Origin: Blastococcus saxobsidens
Lineage (GTDB): Bacteria; Actinomycetota; Actinomycetes; Mycobacteriales; Geodermatophilaceae
Assembly (NCBI RefSeq): GCF_010682065.1
Contig: NZ_JAAGWG010000004.1
Span: 150,440-214,439, forward strand
Direction of reading: 5' to 3'
DNA: 64,000 nt
Shown here: piece by piece, positions 9,076 through 18,168 of the stretch
Numbering within the stretch: position 1 is the stretch's first letter
How the letters are laid out: each line of letters begins with the position of its first letter
Notes under the pieces: generated by a model
Told to the model about the DNA's origin: nothing
The model's database searches: none
The model's input: only the letters and a program-made list of their open reading frames with translations
Made by a program: the position numbers and the translations under genes

Positions 9076-10812
9076 CTACTGCCGGGCGCGGCTCTTGATG
9101 CGGGCGGTCAGCTCCGTGACCTGCGTGTACGTGGCCCGCCGCTCGCTCATCAGGTTGGTGATCTTCTTGACCGCGTGCATGACCGTGGTGTGGTCCTTGC
9201 CGCCGAAGGAGGCGCCGATCCGGGGCAGGGAGAGCTCGGTCAGCTCGCGGCACAGGTACATCGCGATCTGCCGGGCGTTCACCAGCGTGCGGCTTCGGTT
9301 GGTGCCCTGCAGCTCCTCCATCGTCACGGAGAAGTACTCGGCGGTCGCCGCCATGATGATCGCCGCGGTGATCTGGGGGCCCTGCTCGTCGCTGATCAGG
9401 TCCTTGAGGACGAGCTCGGCCAGCGGCAGGTCGACCTGCTGCTTGTTCAGCGAGGCGAACGCGGTGACGCGGATGAGCGCGCCCTCGAGCTCGCGGATGT
9501 TGGTCTGCACCTTGCTGGCGATGAACTCCAGCACCTGGTCGGGCACCTGCAGCCGCTCGCCCCACGCCTTCTTGCGGAGGATCGCGATGCGGGTCTCGAG
9601 GTCCGGCGCCTGGACATCGGTGATCAGGCCCCACTCGAACCGCGTGCGCAGGCGGTCCTCCAGCGTCGTCAGCTTCTTGGGCGGACGGTCGGAGGTGATC
9701 ACGATCTGCTTGCTGGCGTTGTGCAGGGTGTTGAAGGTGTGGAAGAACTCCTCCTGCGTGCGCTCGGCCCGCTCGAGGAACTGGATGTCGTCGATCAGCA
9801 GGAAGTCGATGTCCCGGTAGCGACGGCGGAAGTCCTCGGCCCGGCCGGAGTGCACCAGGTTGATGAACTCGTTGGTGAACTCCTCGGTGCTGACGTAGCG
9901 CACCTTCACGTTGGGGAACATGCGCGCGGCGTAGTGGCCGATCGCGTGCAGCAGGTGGGTCTTGCCCAGCCCGGACTCGCCGTAGATGAACAGCGGGTTG
10001 TAGGCCCGCGCCGGGGCCTCGGCCACCGCGACGGCCGCGGCGTGGGCGAACCTGTTGCTGTTGCCGATGACGAAACTGTCGAAGACGTACTTGGCGTTGA
10101 GGCCGGGGTCCAGGCCGGCCGGACGCCCGCCGTCCGGACGACGGCTGCGGCCGCCGGGGGCGCCACCGCCGCGGCGCTGGTCCCCCGGGCCTGAGTCGTC
10201 GGCGAAGGGCAGCACGTCGGCGGTGCGGTCGCCGTCGGCGGACTCGCCGGCGGCCGGTCCCCACGGCGTGGTGCTCCAGTCCTCCGGCGCGCCCCGGTCG
10301 ACCGGCGGACGCTGTGGGCCGTCGGCCGGGTGCAGTTCCCGGACCTGGGGGAAGTCGGCGGGCGCGGGCCGCTCCGCCGAGGCGTCGCGGTCCCAGGGGG
10401 CCGCCGTCCCCACGACGTCGCTGCGCACACCGAAGGCGCTGCGTCCGTCGTCGGCGCGGTCCCGCGTGGCGCGGTCCTCCTCGGCGCGCTGGGCCTCGGC
10501 CGCCGACCACGGCCGGCGGACCGGCTCCTCGTCGCGGGGCTCCTCCGCCTGCGGCGGCGCGTCCTCCAGCTGGACGGCGACGCGGATGTCGCGGCCGAAC
10601 TGCTCGGACAGCGCCTCGGCGAGCACCCGGCGCATGCGCGACTCGAGCACCGTCTGGGTGAACTCGTTGGGCGCGGCCAGCACCGCGGTGCCCTCGACCA
10701 GGCCCAGTGGGCGGGTCAGGTTCAGCATCGCGTTCTGCTGCGGAGACAGGCTGGTGGCCAGCCGCTCCCGGATCTGGTCCCAGACCGTTGGCAGATCCGG
10801 CGTCTCGGCCAT
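9076..10812 (-). CDS. dnaA: Chromosomal replication initiator DnaA
   Basis: The 578-residue AAA+ initiator binds DnaA boxes at oriC and opens the duplex. Domain I occupies about residues 1-90, followed by a long acidic, proline-rich domain II (to about 245). The AAA+ domain has Walker [10 protein letters not shown] near residue 278 and Walker B LLIDDIQF near 336. The C-terminal DNA-binding domain carries [14 protein letters not shown] near 537. The ATG at 10812 is preceded by GGGAGGAC; upstream in-frame starts at 10830 and 10875 are less convincing. Copy A4 follows the stop codon. DnaA-box-like sites upstream suggest autoregulation. Confidence 0.96.
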   Translation of the reverse strand: MAETPDLPTVWDQIRERLATSLSPQQNAMLNLTRPLGLVEGTAVLAAPNEFTQTVLESRMRRVLAEALSEQFGRDIRVAVQLEDAPPQAEEPRDEEPVRRPWSAAEAQRAEEDRATRDRADDGRSAFGVRSDVVGTAAPWDRDASAERPAPADFPQVRELHPADGPQRPPVDRGAPEDWSTTPWGPAAGESADGDRTADVLPFADDSGPGDQRRGGGAPGGRSRRPDGGRPAGLDPGLNAKYVFDSFVIGNSNRFAHAAAVAVAEAPARAYNPLFIYGESGLGKTHLLHAIGHYAARMFPNVKVRYVSTEEFTNEFINLVHSGRAEDFRRRYRDIDFLLIDDIQFLERAERTQEEFFHTFNTLHNASKQIVITSDRPPKKLTTLEDRLRTRFEWGLITDVQAPDLETRIAILRKKAWGERLQVPDQVLEFIASKVQTNIRELEGALIRVTAFASLNKQQVDLPLAELVLKDLISDEQGPQITAAIIMAATAEYFSVTMEELQGTNRSRTLVNARQIAMYLCRELTELSLPRIGASFGGKDHTTVMHAVKKITNLMSERRATYTQVTELTARIKSRARQ

Positions 10813-11507
10813 GCCGTCTCGTCCTCCCATGCATTCGACCCGCGGCCGCTCCCGGTGCACCTGGCACCTCCGCACCGGCCCCGCCGCGAGCTGCGCGTCA
10901 CCTCAGGATGTCCGCTGTGGACACGCGCACGCACGTGTTCCACATCGGTGTCCACAGGCTGTGCACGGTCGGCGGTGGAATGCGCCGGCCGCCCACGAAG
11001 ACGGCGGCCGGATCAGCATCTCTGCTGGTCAGCGGCCTGAACAGGCGGGAGGAGGAGCGGCTCGACGGTCGGTCGACCGCCGGGGTCGGCCCGCGCGCCG
11101 TGACCCTGACGCCCGACGCGGAGCGACGGCGACGCTAACAGCTCCGTCCACAGGCGGGCAACGACGCCGGGTGCCGTCCGACCGCCCCGGGACGGCCGGC
11201 GGCGGCGCACCGCGCGAGCCGGCTCCCGGCGCGTCGTCGGCAGCCGGCGGGCCGGGTCGGGTGACCATGGGCGGTCGGTCGCGACCGGTCACCGGCACCC
11301 ACCGGTCCTCGGTTATGCTTGCCGGAGTCTGTGGACGGGTCTGCCCGTCCCCGGCCGCTGCAGCGTGCCTGCGGTGCCGGGAGCCGGTCGACCGTCCGCA
11401 GCGTTGCCTCTGGGTACCAGGAGCGGCCGTCGTGCCGGTCCGAGGCCCTGCGCGCCCCCGTCCACCGACGGGAGCGCACCGCCGATGTCGTGTAGTGGGA
11501 GTACCTC
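10813..11507. promoter_or_regulatory. Divergent dnaA/rpmH control region with DnaA-box-like sites
   Basis: No gene is seen in these 695 bases. TGTGGACAC (10916-10924) and GTGTCCACA (10948-10956) are 8/9 matches to DnaA boxes in opposite orientation and fit DnaA control of its own gene. GGTCAGCGGCC at 11027-11037 repeats the motif found in oriC. A TATGCT hexamer at 11314-11319 is the best candidate -10 element for rpmH and would leave a leader of about 180 nt. No clear -35 elements were found. Confidence 0.6.
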
Positions 11508-11645
11508 GTGAGCAAGCGCACGTTCCAGCCGAACAACCGCCGCCGGTCCAAGACCCACGGCTTCCGGCTGCGGATGCGTACCCGCGCGGGCCGGGCCATC
11601 CTGGCCGGCCGTCGGCGCAAGGGCCGCGAGAAGCTCTCCGCCTGA
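11508..11645 (+). CDS. rpmH: 50S ribosomal protein L34
   Basis: The 45-residue very basic ribosomal protein starts with GTG and reads [19 protein letters not shown] at the N-terminus, a full match to the L34 pattern. It ends in KGREKLSA with TGA at 11643-11645. It is the first gene of the rpmH-rnpA-yidD-yidC-jag-rsmG cluster and is divergent from dnaA, the classical arrangement. rnpA follows after one base. Confidence 0.96.
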   Translation: MSKRTFQPNNRRRSKTHGFRLRMRTRAGRAILAGRRRKGREKLSA

Positions 11646-11646
11646 C

Positions 11647-12027
11647 GTGCTGCCAGCGCAGGCACGCCTGCGCCGGCGCCCGGAGTTCAGCGCCGTCGTC
11701 CGATCCGGCCGGCGTGCCGGGCGACCGACCATGGTGCTGCACTACCTCTCCGAACGGCCCGGGCAGCCGGCCGGTGACCTCGCGTCCCCGGCGGCTGCGC
11801 GGGCCGGTTTCGTGGTCGGCAAGAGCGTGGGCAACTCGGTGGTGCGCCACCGGGTGACCCGGCGTCTGCGCGCCGTCGTCCGGGACGAGCTCGTCCGGCT
11901 GCCCGTCGGTGCCGACCTGGTGGTGCGTGCGCGGCCGGAGGCCGCCGACGCCGACTCCGCCGCCCTCCGCCGCGACCTCGCCTCGGGCCTGGACCGGCTC
12001 CTGGGCGACCGGGTGCGCACCCGATGA
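11647..12027 (+). CDS. rnpA: Ribonuclease P protein component
   Basis: The small basic protein (126 residues) is the partner of RNase P RNA in 5' maturation of tRNAs. It has the family pattern LRRRPEFSAVVRSGRR near the N-terminus and the RNR-like signature region VGKSVGNSVVRHRVTRRLR in the middle. The GTG at 11647 is one base after the rpmH stop. The 3' end overlaps yidD by four bases (ATGA), suggesting coupled translation. Confidence 0.93.
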   Translation: MLPAQARLRRRPEFSAVVRSGRRAGRPTMVLHYLSERPGQPAGDLASPAAARAGFVVGKSVGNSVVRHRVTRRLRAVVRDELVRLPVGADLVVRARPEAADADSAALRRDLASGLDRLLGDRVRTR

Positions 12028-12416
12028 GCGAGCAGGCGGCCGCGGGCCGCCGGTCCCCCGTCGCCCGCGTGCTGCTGCGCGCGGTGGGCTTCTACTCGCG
12101 GGCGATCAGCCCGGCGCTCCCGCCGCGCTGCCGGTTCCACCCCACGTGCAGCGCCTACGCCGCGGAGGCCGTGGCGGTGCACGGTGCCGGTCGCGGTTCC
12201 TGGCTGGCCCTGGTGCGGCTGGTCAAGTGCGCACCGTGGCACCCGGGCGGGGTCGACCTGGTGCCGCCCGCCCGGCGGCCCGGTGGAACCGCGCCGGTCG
12301 CCCACTCGTCCAGAACTGCGGTGTCCCGTTCCGGAACGCCGACCGATGGCCCGGGCCCCGTCCCGGCCTCCCCACCGGCTCCCGGCCGGGCGAACGAGGA
12401 GACCTTCGTTGCTTGA
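12024..12416 (+). CDS. yidD: Membrane protein insertion efficiency factor YidD
   Basis: This 130-residue protein has an amphipathic N-terminal region and the YidD signature: FYSRAISPALPPRCRFHPTC, SAYAAEAV, then KCAPWHPGGVDLVP. YidD assists YidC-dependent membrane insertion. The C-terminal 40 residues form a Pro/Ser-rich tail beyond the conserved domain. It overlaps rnpA at the 5' end and the yidC start by eight bases at the 3' end. Confidence 0.92.
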   Translation: MSEQAAAGRRSPVARVLLRAVGFYSRAISPALPPRCRFHPTCSAYAAEAVAVHGAGRGSWLALVRLVKCAPWHPGGVDLVPPARRPGGTAPVAHSSRTAVSRSGTPTDGPGPVPASPPAPGRANEETFVA

Positions 12417-13476
12417 CTGGCTGTACACCGCCATCTCCTGGGTGATGGCCCGGTGGCACTCGCTGTGGGACGCCGCCTTCGGCAACCCGGCCCCGGAGAG
12501 CGGCCTGTCCGGGCTGTCCTGGGTCCTGGCGATCGTGTTCCTGGTCGTCACGATCCGGTTGATCCTGTTCCCGCTGTTCGTCAAGCAGGTCAAGTCCCAG
12601 CGGGCGATGCAGGAGCTCCAGCCGGAGCTGCAGAAGCTGCGCAAGCAGTACGGCAGCGACCGTCAGGGCCTGGCCGTGGCGATGCAGCAGCTGCAGAAGG
12701 AGCGCGGCGTCAACCCGCTGGCCGGCTGCCTGCCGATCCTCCCGCAGATTCCGATCTTCCTGTCGCTCTTCCACGTCCTGCGGCGGCTGGCCCCGGACAA
12801 GCAGGGGCTGTACTCCTGGTCGAACGAGCTGACCGACCAGGCCGCGCGGGCCAAGCTGTTCGGCGCCCCGATCTCCGCGTCGTTCAACATGAGCGGCGAC
12901 AAGGAGCGGGCGATCCTGGAGATCGCCAGCTACGGCACGATCCGCACCGTCGCCTTCGTGCTGATCCTGGTCATGGTCGCGACCACGTACTTCACGCAGA
13001 AGCAGATCATGGCGCGCTCCGGCCCGGTCGAGGGTCAGGCCGCGATGGTCCAGAAGCTGATGCTCTACGGCGTCCCGATCAGCCTCTTCGTCTCGGGCTT
13101 CATCTTCCCGATCGGCGTGCTCATCTACTGGATGGTGAACAACCTCTGGACGCTGGGCCAGCAGTTCTTCATCCTGCGCAAGATGCCGCCGCCCGGATCG
13201 GCTGCTGCCAAAGGGAAGGCCGACGCCGACAAGCCGGTGATCGACCCGCGCACGCTCGCCCCGAAGCCCGGCGCCAAGCCGGTCCGGCCGAAGCCCGGCC
13301 GCCCCGCCGCGCCGACGGTGGCCCCGGCCAGCACGGTCGACGGCACCCCCGGCGACCCGGCCCCGGACGCCGCGCCGCCCACCGGCGCGACGGCGTCCCG
13401 GAACGGCTCGGGCGGCGGTTCCCGCCCGGGGGCGGGCCAGGGCCCGGCGAACCGCGGCAAGCGCAAGCGTCGCTGA
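12409..13476 (+). CDS. yidC: Membrane protein insertase YidC
   Basis: This 355-residue Oxa1/YidC-family insertase lacks the large periplasmic domain of Gram-negative YidC. The membrane core runs from about residue 30 to 260 with VTIRLILFPLFVKQVKSQ (the conserved Arg in the first helix of the groove), PILPQIPIFLSLF and FPIGVLIYWMVNNLW. A long Lys/Pro/Ala-rich cytosolic tail (about 90 residues) follows and may contact ribosomes. The start is read as the TTG at 12409 because GAGGAG lies 8 nt upstream and the product then begins MLDWLYTAISW; it overlaps the end of yidD. Confidence 0.93.
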   Translation: MLDWLYTAISWVMARWHSLWDAAFGNPAPESGLSGLSWVLAIVFLVVTIRLILFPLFVKQVKSQRAMQELQPELQKLRKQYGSDRQGLAVAMQQLQKERGVNPLAGCLPILPQIPIFLSLFHVLRRLAPDKQGLYSWSNELTDQAARAKLFGAPISASFNMSGDKERAILEIASYGTIRTVAFVLILVMVATTYFTQKQIMARSGPVEGQAAMVQKLMLYGVPISLFVSGFIFPIGVLIYWMVNNLWTLGQQFFILRKMPPPGSAAAKGKADADKPVIDPRTLAPKPGAKPVRPKPGRPAAPTVAPASTVDGTPGDPAPDAAPPTGATASRNGSGGGSRPGAGQGPANRGKRKRR

Positions 13477-13558
13477 CCCCGCCGCTCCCCCGCCGGCACG
13501 TCCGGCACATCGACCACCGGGTACGCCCGGCCGCCGCACAGACCTGGGAGGAACACCC

Positions 13559-14161
13559 GTGAGTGCTCCGCAGCAGTCCACGACCGACAGCCAGCCCGCC
13601 CTTCCCGACGCCGACGCCGGCAGCGACGACGCCGTCGTCGACGCCGTCGACCTCGAGACGGACGGGGCCGATGCGACGGACGGGGTGCGAGGGACCGGCG
13701 ACGACCACCTGGTGCGCGAGGGGGACGTCGCCGGTGACTACCTCGAGCGCCTACTGGACATCCTCGACGTCGACGGCGACATCGACCTCGACGTGGAGGG
13801 CGACCGCGCCTCCGTGGCGATCGTCGGGGGCCGGCTGAACGACCTCATCGGCCCCGACGGCGCCACCCTGGAGGCCCTGCAGGAGCTGACCCGGCTCGCC
13901 GTCGCCCAGTCGACCGGTGTCCGCAGCCGCCTGATGCTCGACGTCGGTGGCTACCGGGCCACGCGCCGGGCCGACCTGACCGCACTGGCCGGCGAGACCG
14001 CGCGGCGGGTCTCCTCGAGCCGCCAGCCGGAGCGGCTCAGCCCGATGAACCCGTTCGAGCGCAAGGTCGTCCACGACGTCATCGCCTCGGTCGCCGGGGT
14101 GCACAGCGAGTCGGAGGGCGAGGAGCCCAACCGCCGCGTCGTGGTCCTGCCCGACAGGTGA
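13559..14161 (+). CDS. jag: Jag/KhpB-like RNA-binding protein with KH and R3H domains
   Basis: The product has 200 residues: an acidic, disordered N-terminal 55, then a KH-like segment (GGRLNDLIGPDGATLEALQE, about 95-115) and a C-terminal R3H domain (NPFERKVVHDVIAS). Such proteins bind single-stranded nucleic acid and are encoded next to yidC in most Gram-positive bacteria. The GTG at 13559 has GGGAGGAA upstream. The stop overlaps the rsmG start (GTGA, 14158-14161). Confidence 0.9.
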   Translation: MSAPQQSTTDSQPALPDADAGSDDAVVDAVDLETDGADATDGVRGTGDDHLVREGDVAGDYLERLLDILDVDGDIDLDVEGDRASVAIVGGRLNDLIGPDGATLEALQELTRLAVAQSTGVRSRLMLDVGGYRATRRADLTALAGETARRVSSSRQPERLSPMNPFERKVVHDVIASVAGVHSESEGEEPNRRVVVLPDR

Positions 14162-14829
14162 CCGACGGTTCCCCGGACGGGGTCGCCGTCCCCCCGGAGC
14201 CACCCGCCACGGCGGCGGGCGTCTTCGGGGACGCACTCCCGGCCGCGCAGCGCTACGTCGCGCGCCTGGCCACCGACGGGGTGACGCGCGGGCTGATCGG
14301 CCCCCGCGAGGTGTCCCGGCTGTGGGAGCGGCACGTCCTCAACAGCGCGGCCGTCGCCGAGGCCGTCCCCGCCGGTGCCCGCGTCGTGGACGTGGGCAGC
14401 GGTGCGGGCCTGCCCGGTATCCCGCTGGGCCTGGCGCGGCCGGATGTCACGCTCACCCTCGTGGAGCCGATGGCCCGGCGGGTGGAGTTCCTCGAGGAGG
14501 CCGTCGCGGACCTCGCCGGCTCGTCGTCCTGGCGGGTGGTCCGCGGCCGCGCCGAGGACCGCGGTGTCGTCTCGTCGGTGGGCCCGGTGGACGTCGTCAC
14601 CGCACGGGCGGTCGCGCCGCTCCCCCGGCTCGTCGGCTGGTGCCGCGGACTGCTGCGCCCGGGCGCCCAGCTGGTGGCCCTGGTGGGTGCGCGCGCACTG
14701 GAGGAGCTGCCCCAGCTGGTCCCCGAGCTGCGCGCGGCGGGCATGCGCGACATCGAGCCGCGGGCAGTCGGTGCATCGCTGGGGGACGCTGCCACTACCG
14801 TGGTGGTCATGACGCGTGGAGAGCGGTGA
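14158..14829 (+). CDS. rsmG: 16S rRNA (guanine527-N7)-methyltransferase RsmG
   Basis: The 223-residue class I methyltransferase modifies G527 of 16S rRNA; its loss is classically linked to low-level streptomycin resistance. Motif I reads VDVGSGAGLPGIPLGLARPD, followed by LVEPMARRVEFLEE; the upstream RHVLNSAAV is family-typical. The product is of normal length. It starts with GTG overlapping jag. A family A hairpin and two parS sites follow before parA. Confidence 0.94.
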   Translation: MTDGSPDGVAVPPEPPATAAGVFGDALPAAQRYVARLATDGVTRGLIGPREVSRLWERHVLNSAAVAEAVPAGARVVDVGSGAGLPGIPLGLARPDVTLTLVEPMARRVEFLEEAVADLAGSSSWRVVRGRAEDRGVVSSVGPVDVVTARAVAPLPRLVGWCRGLLRPGAQLVALVGARALEELPQLVPELRAAGMRDIEPRAVGASLGDAATTVVVMTRGER

Positions 14830-14840
14830 CATCGGGTTCG

Positions 14841-14900
14841 TCCGGCCCTCTGCAGGGGCCCGCAGCGAGCATGCGAGCCGCGGGGGGCGGAGGGTCCTTA
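14841..14900. repeat. Family A intergenic hairpin, copy A5
   Basis: Arms are GGCCCTCTGC (14844-14853) and GCGGAGGGTCC (14887-14897, one G-T wobble), around a 33-nt loop with GCGAGCATGCGAG. It lies 15 bases after the rsmG stop and just before the first parS site. Confidence 0.78.
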
Positions 14901-14903
14901 GTC

Positions 14904-14919
14904 TGTTCCACGTGGAACA
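14904..14919. other. parS: parS centromere site upstream of parA
   Basis: TGTTCCACGTGGAACA is a perfect 16-bp palindrome of the parS type, located 55 bases before parA. It is probably bound by the ParB encoded next door, both for loading and perhaps for autoregulation. Confidence 0.9.
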
Positions 14920-14937
14920 GGACAGTGTTCCCAACCC

Positions 14938-14951
14938 GTTCCACGTGAAAC
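14938..14951. other. parS: parS centromere site 2 upstream of parA
   Basis: GTTCCACGTGAAAC is a 13/14 palindrome (one arm reads as the universal GTTTCACGTGAAAC half), 18 bases after the first site and just ahead of the parA ribosome-binding site. Confidence 0.88.
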
Positions 14952-14973
14952 GCCGGCACAGGAAGGACCCGCG

Positions 14974-16029
14974 ATGACCGACCCGGGCGAGCGGCTGCGC
15001 AGCAGCCTCGCCGCTGACCAGTCGTCGACCGAGTCCACCGCCGGCGGGATGGCCGACTTCGACAGCCCGATCGCGATGGAGGCGCTGCGCGCCACCCGCG
15101 TGCTGCACGCCGCCCACCAGGAGCCTTTCCCCGCACCGGGGCGCATCCGGGTCATCACCATCGCCAACCAGAAGGGCGGGGTCGGCAAGACCACGTCCAC
15201 GGTCAACCTCGGCGTGGCCCTCGCTCTCTACGGCCTCCGGACGCTGGTCATCGACCTGGACCCCCAGGGCAACGCCAGCACCGCCCTCGGGGTCGACCAC
15301 ACAGTCGGCACGCCGTCCATCTACGACGCCCTCGTCGGGGACAGCACCCTGTCGGAGGTCGTGCACCCGACGACGGCCAGCCCGAACCTGCTGTGCGTGC
15401 CGGCCACCATCGACCTGGCCGGCGCCGAGATCGAGCTGGTGTCGGTCGTCGCCCGCGAGCACCGCCTGCGCCGCGCGATCGAGGCCTACGTGGCGGCTCT
15501 CCCCCGCGAGCGGCGCCCGCACTACGTCCTCATCGACTGCCCGCCGTCCCTGGGTCTCCTGACGCTCAACGCGCTGGTGGCCGGGGACGAGGTGCTCATC
15601 CCCATCCAGTGCGAGTACTACGCGCTGGAGGGCCTGGGCCAGCTGCTCAACAACATCGACCTGGTCCGCCAGCACCTGAACCCGGGGATCGCGGTGCGGA
15701 CCATCCTGCTGACCATGTACGACGGGCGAACGAGGCTGGCCGACCAGGTGGCCGACGAGGTGCGCAACCACTTCGGCGAGCTCGTCCTGGAGGCGGTCAT
15801 CCCGCGGAACGTCCGGGTGTCCGAGGCGCCCGGCTACGGGCAGTCGGTGCTGACCTACGACCCCGGCTCCCGTGGATCGACCAGCTACGTCGAGGCCGCC
15901 CGCCAGCTGGCCGAGCGCGGGGTGGACCTGCCGCCGCTCGCCGCCACCCACGGCGCGGGCGGAACCCCGGTCGGCGCACTCGCCTTCGGTGAGACGGCGG
16001 AGCCGTTCCGCACCCAGGAATCCCAGTGA
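14974..16029 (+). CDS. parA: Chromosome partitioning ATPase ParA (Soj)
   Basis: The 351-residue Walker-type ATPase drives origin segregation with ParB. A variable N-terminal 55 residues precede the deviant Walker [13 protein letters not shown] (about residue 65, with the signature first Lys). Walker A' VIDLDPQGN and the switch/Walker B region [13 protein letters not shown] follow. The ATG at 14974 has AGGAAGGA upstream. parB follows after 25 bases. The two parS sites immediately upstream place this operon under likely ParB influence. Confidence 0.95.
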   Translation: MTDPGERLRSSLAADQSSTESTAGGMADFDSPIAMEALRATRVLHAAHQEPFPAPGRIRVITIANQKGGVGKTTSTVNLGVALALYGLRTLVIDLDPQGNASTALGVDHTVGTPSIYDALVGDSTLSEVVHPTTASPNLLCVPATIDLAGAEIELVSVVAREHRLRRAIEAYVAALPRERRPHYVLIDCPPSLGLLTLNALVAGDEVLIPIQCEYYALEGLGQLLNNIDLVRQHLNPGIAVRTILLTMYDGRTRLADQVADEVRNHFGELVLEAVIPRNVRVSEAPGYGQSVLTYDPGSRGSTSYVEAARQLAERGVDLPPLAATHGAGGTPVGALAFGETAEPFRTQESQ

Positions 16030-16054
16030 GCAGCACTCCCGACGAGGAGCAGTC

Positions 16055-17095
16055 ATGACCAAGCGAGGCGGCCTGGGACGTGGGCTGGCGGCGCTCATCC
16101 CGACCGGTCCCCCGCCGACGCCCGCACCGGCGCCGGCACCCTCGGCGCCCGCGAGCGAGCCGGCGCCGGAGGCGCGATCGGGTGACGGGTCGTCCCCGTC
16201 CGCCGAGCCGGCGACGCAGTCCTCCCCGGTGAGCCTGGTGCCGGCACCGGCCGCCGTGCCGGAGCCCGCCGTGGGCGTACCGGGGGCGCAGCTCCGCGAG
16301 GTCGCCGTCGACGACGTCGTCCCCAACCCCAAGCAGCCGCGCCAGGTCTTCGACGACGAGGCCCTGGAGGAGCTGACGCACAGCGTCCGGGAGTTCGGCC
16401 TGCTGCAGCCGATCGTCGTCCGCGAGGCGGGCGAGGGGCGCTACGAGCTGATCATGGGAGAGCGCCGGCTCCGGGCCGCCCGCGCCGCCGGCCTGGGGAC
16501 CGTGCCGGCCATCGTCCGGGACACCACCGACGACGCGATGCTCCGGGACGCCCTCCTGGAGAACATCCACCGGGTGCAGCTCAACCCGCTGGAGGAGGCC
16601 GCGGCCTACCAGCAGCTGCTGGAGGAGTTCGGTGCCACCCACGAGGAGCTGGCCAGCCGCATCGGCCGCAGCCGCTCGCAGGTCACCAACACCATCCGGC
16701 TGATGAAGCTCCCGGTGAAGGTGCAGACACGGGTCGCCGCGGGCGTCATCTCGGCCGGCCACGCCCGGGCGCTGCTGGGGCTCTCGGACCCGGCCGCGCA
16801 GGACGCCCTGGCGACCCGCATCGTCGCCGAGGGGCTGTCGGTGCGCGCCACGGAGGAGGCGGTCGCGATGGCCGCCGCCGAGGAGCCGGCCGCCAAGCGG
16901 CGCACCCGGCGCATCTCGGCCCCCGGCGTCGAGGAGCTCGGCTCCCGGCTCTCCGACATGTTCGAGACCAAGGTGAAGATCCAGATCGGCAGGTCCAAGG
17001 GCAAGATCGTCGTCGAGTTCGGTTCGGTCGACGACCTCCAGCGGATCATCGGCGTCATGGCACCGGACATCACCGGACGGCGCCCCGACGCCTGA
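16055..17095 (+). CDS. parB: Chromosome partitioning protein ParB (Spo0J)
   Basis: This 346-residue CTPase clamp loads at parS and spreads over the origin region. A proline/alanine-rich linker (about 20-80) precedes the N-terminal domain with [13 protein letters not shown] (CTP-binding arginine patch, near residue 134). The central helix-turn-helix [19 protein letters not shown] recognises parS, and a C-terminal dimerisation domain ends the protein. A GAGGAG lies ahead of the ATG. A strong bidirectional terminator follows. Confidence 0.95.
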   Translation: MTKRGGLGRGLAALIPTGPPPTPAPAPAPSAPASEPAPEARSGDGSSPSAEPATQSSPVSLVPAPAAVPEPAVGVPGAQLREVAVDDVVPNPKQPRQVFDDEALEELTHSVREFGLLQPIVVREAGEGRYELIMGERRLRAARAAGLGTVPAIVRDTTDDAMLRDALLENIHRVQLNPLEEAAAYQQLLEEFGATHEELASRIGRSRSQVTNTIRLMKLPVKVQTRVAAGVISAGHARALLGLSDPAAQDALATRIVAEGLSVRATEEAVAMAAAEEPAAKRRTRRISAPGVEELGSRLSDMFETKVKIQIGRSKGKIVVEFGSVDDLQRIIGVMAPDITGRRPDA

Positions 17096-17116
17096 TCAGC
17101 CTCGTCCAGGCAGCAA

Positions 17117-17151
17117 ACAGGGCCCTTACGTCACTGACGTAAGGGCCCTGT
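17117..17151. terminator. Bidirectional terminator between parB and ddl
   Basis: A nearly uninterrupted palindrome has 17-base arms ACAGGGCCCTTACGTCA and TGACGTAAGGGCCCTGT around one central base. It lies between two convergent genes. Confidence 0.85.
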
Positions 17152-17172
17152 GTCGACTGGGGCGGGTGGGGC

Positions 17173-18168
17173 TCAGCCCTGGGCCGCCGCCCGGCGAGCG
17201 AGCAGCCGCGCCAGGACGTCGCCGAGGTCGTGCCCGGCCGCCTCGACCGCCATCGGGAACATCGACGTCTCGGTGAGGCCCGGCGAGACGTTCACCTCCA
17301 GGAAGTGCACCTCGCCGTCCGGGGTGACGATGGCGTCGGTGCGGGACAGGTCGGCCAGGCCGAGCGCCTCGTGCACGCGGACCGCCATCGCGGCCGCCCG
17401 CTCTGCGACGTCGTCCGGGAGCTGCGCCGGGGTGTGGTACTCGGTGAGGCCGGGGCTGTACCGGGAGGCGTAGTCGAAGACGCCGGACTCCGGTTCGATC
17501 TCCACCGCCGGCAGGGCCTGCGGCCCGTCCCCGAGGTCGACGACGGCCAGGGCGACCTCGACGCCGTCGACGTAGCGCTCCACCATGACGGTGTCGCCGT
17601 AGGCGAAGCAGCTGACCATGGCCGCCGGCAGGTCCTCCACCCGGCTGACCTTCTGCACGCCCAGGGCGGACCCACCGGAGGCCGGCTTGACCATCAGCGG
17701 CAGCCCGAGCCGGGCCACCATGAGGTCCAGGACCGCACCGGCACCGAGCTCGCGGAAGGTGCTGTGCGGCAGGGCCACCCAGTCGGGGGTGGCCACGCCG
17801 GCGGAGGCGACCACGGACTTCGCCGCCGGCTTGTCCCACGCCAGCCGGCAGGCCGAGGCGCGCGAGCCGACGTAGGGGACCCCGGCGAGGTCGAGCACCG
17901 CGCGCAGGGCGCCGTCCTCCCCCGTTGCGCCGTGCAGCGCGATGAACACCGCGTCGGCCGGGGCGGCGGCCAGCCCGGGCAGCAGCTCGGCGTCGGCGTC
18001 GCGCAGCTCGGCGTCCAGCCCGCGGCGGGTCAGCTCCTCGACCACCTGGGTGCCCGAGGAGAGGCTGACCTCGCGTTCGAAGGTGAGCCCCCCGGCCAGG
18101 ACGACGGCGCGCAGCGGGTGCGCCGAGGTTGCGTCGGCGCGCTCGGGGGCCGGTGCCTGCTCGCTCAT
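17173..18168 (-). CDS. ddl: D-alanine--D-alanine ligase
   Basis: This ATP-grasp ligase makes the D-Ala-D-Ala dipeptide of peptidoglycan precursors. The 331-residue product has the N-terminal VLAGGLTFEREVSLSSG and ALHGATGEDG motifs, the ATP-grasp block PLMVKPASGGSALGV and the C-terminal metal-binding FLEVNVSPGLTETS. The ATG at 18168 overlaps the aminotransferase stop (ATGA), so the two are translationally coupled. It is probably one of two ligase-like genes in such genomes, since Ddl is often encoded near murF; whether this copy is the main enzyme cannot be told here. Confidence 0.85.
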   Translation of the reverse strand: MSEQAPAPERADATSAHPLRAVVLAGGLTFEREVSLSSGTQVVEELTRRGLDAELRDADAELLPGLAAAPADAVFIALHGATGEDGALRAVLDLAGVPYVGSRASACRLAWDKPAAKSVVASAGVATPDWVALPHSTFRELGAGAVLDLMVARLGLPLMVKPASGGSALGVQKVSRVEDLPAAMVSCFAYGDTVMVERYVDGVEVALAVVDLGDGPQALPAVEIEPESGVFDYASRYSPGLTEYHTPAQLPDDVAERAAAMAVRVHEALGLADLSRTDAIVTPDGEVHFLEVNVSPGLTETSMFPMAVEAAGHDLGDVLARLLARRAAAQG

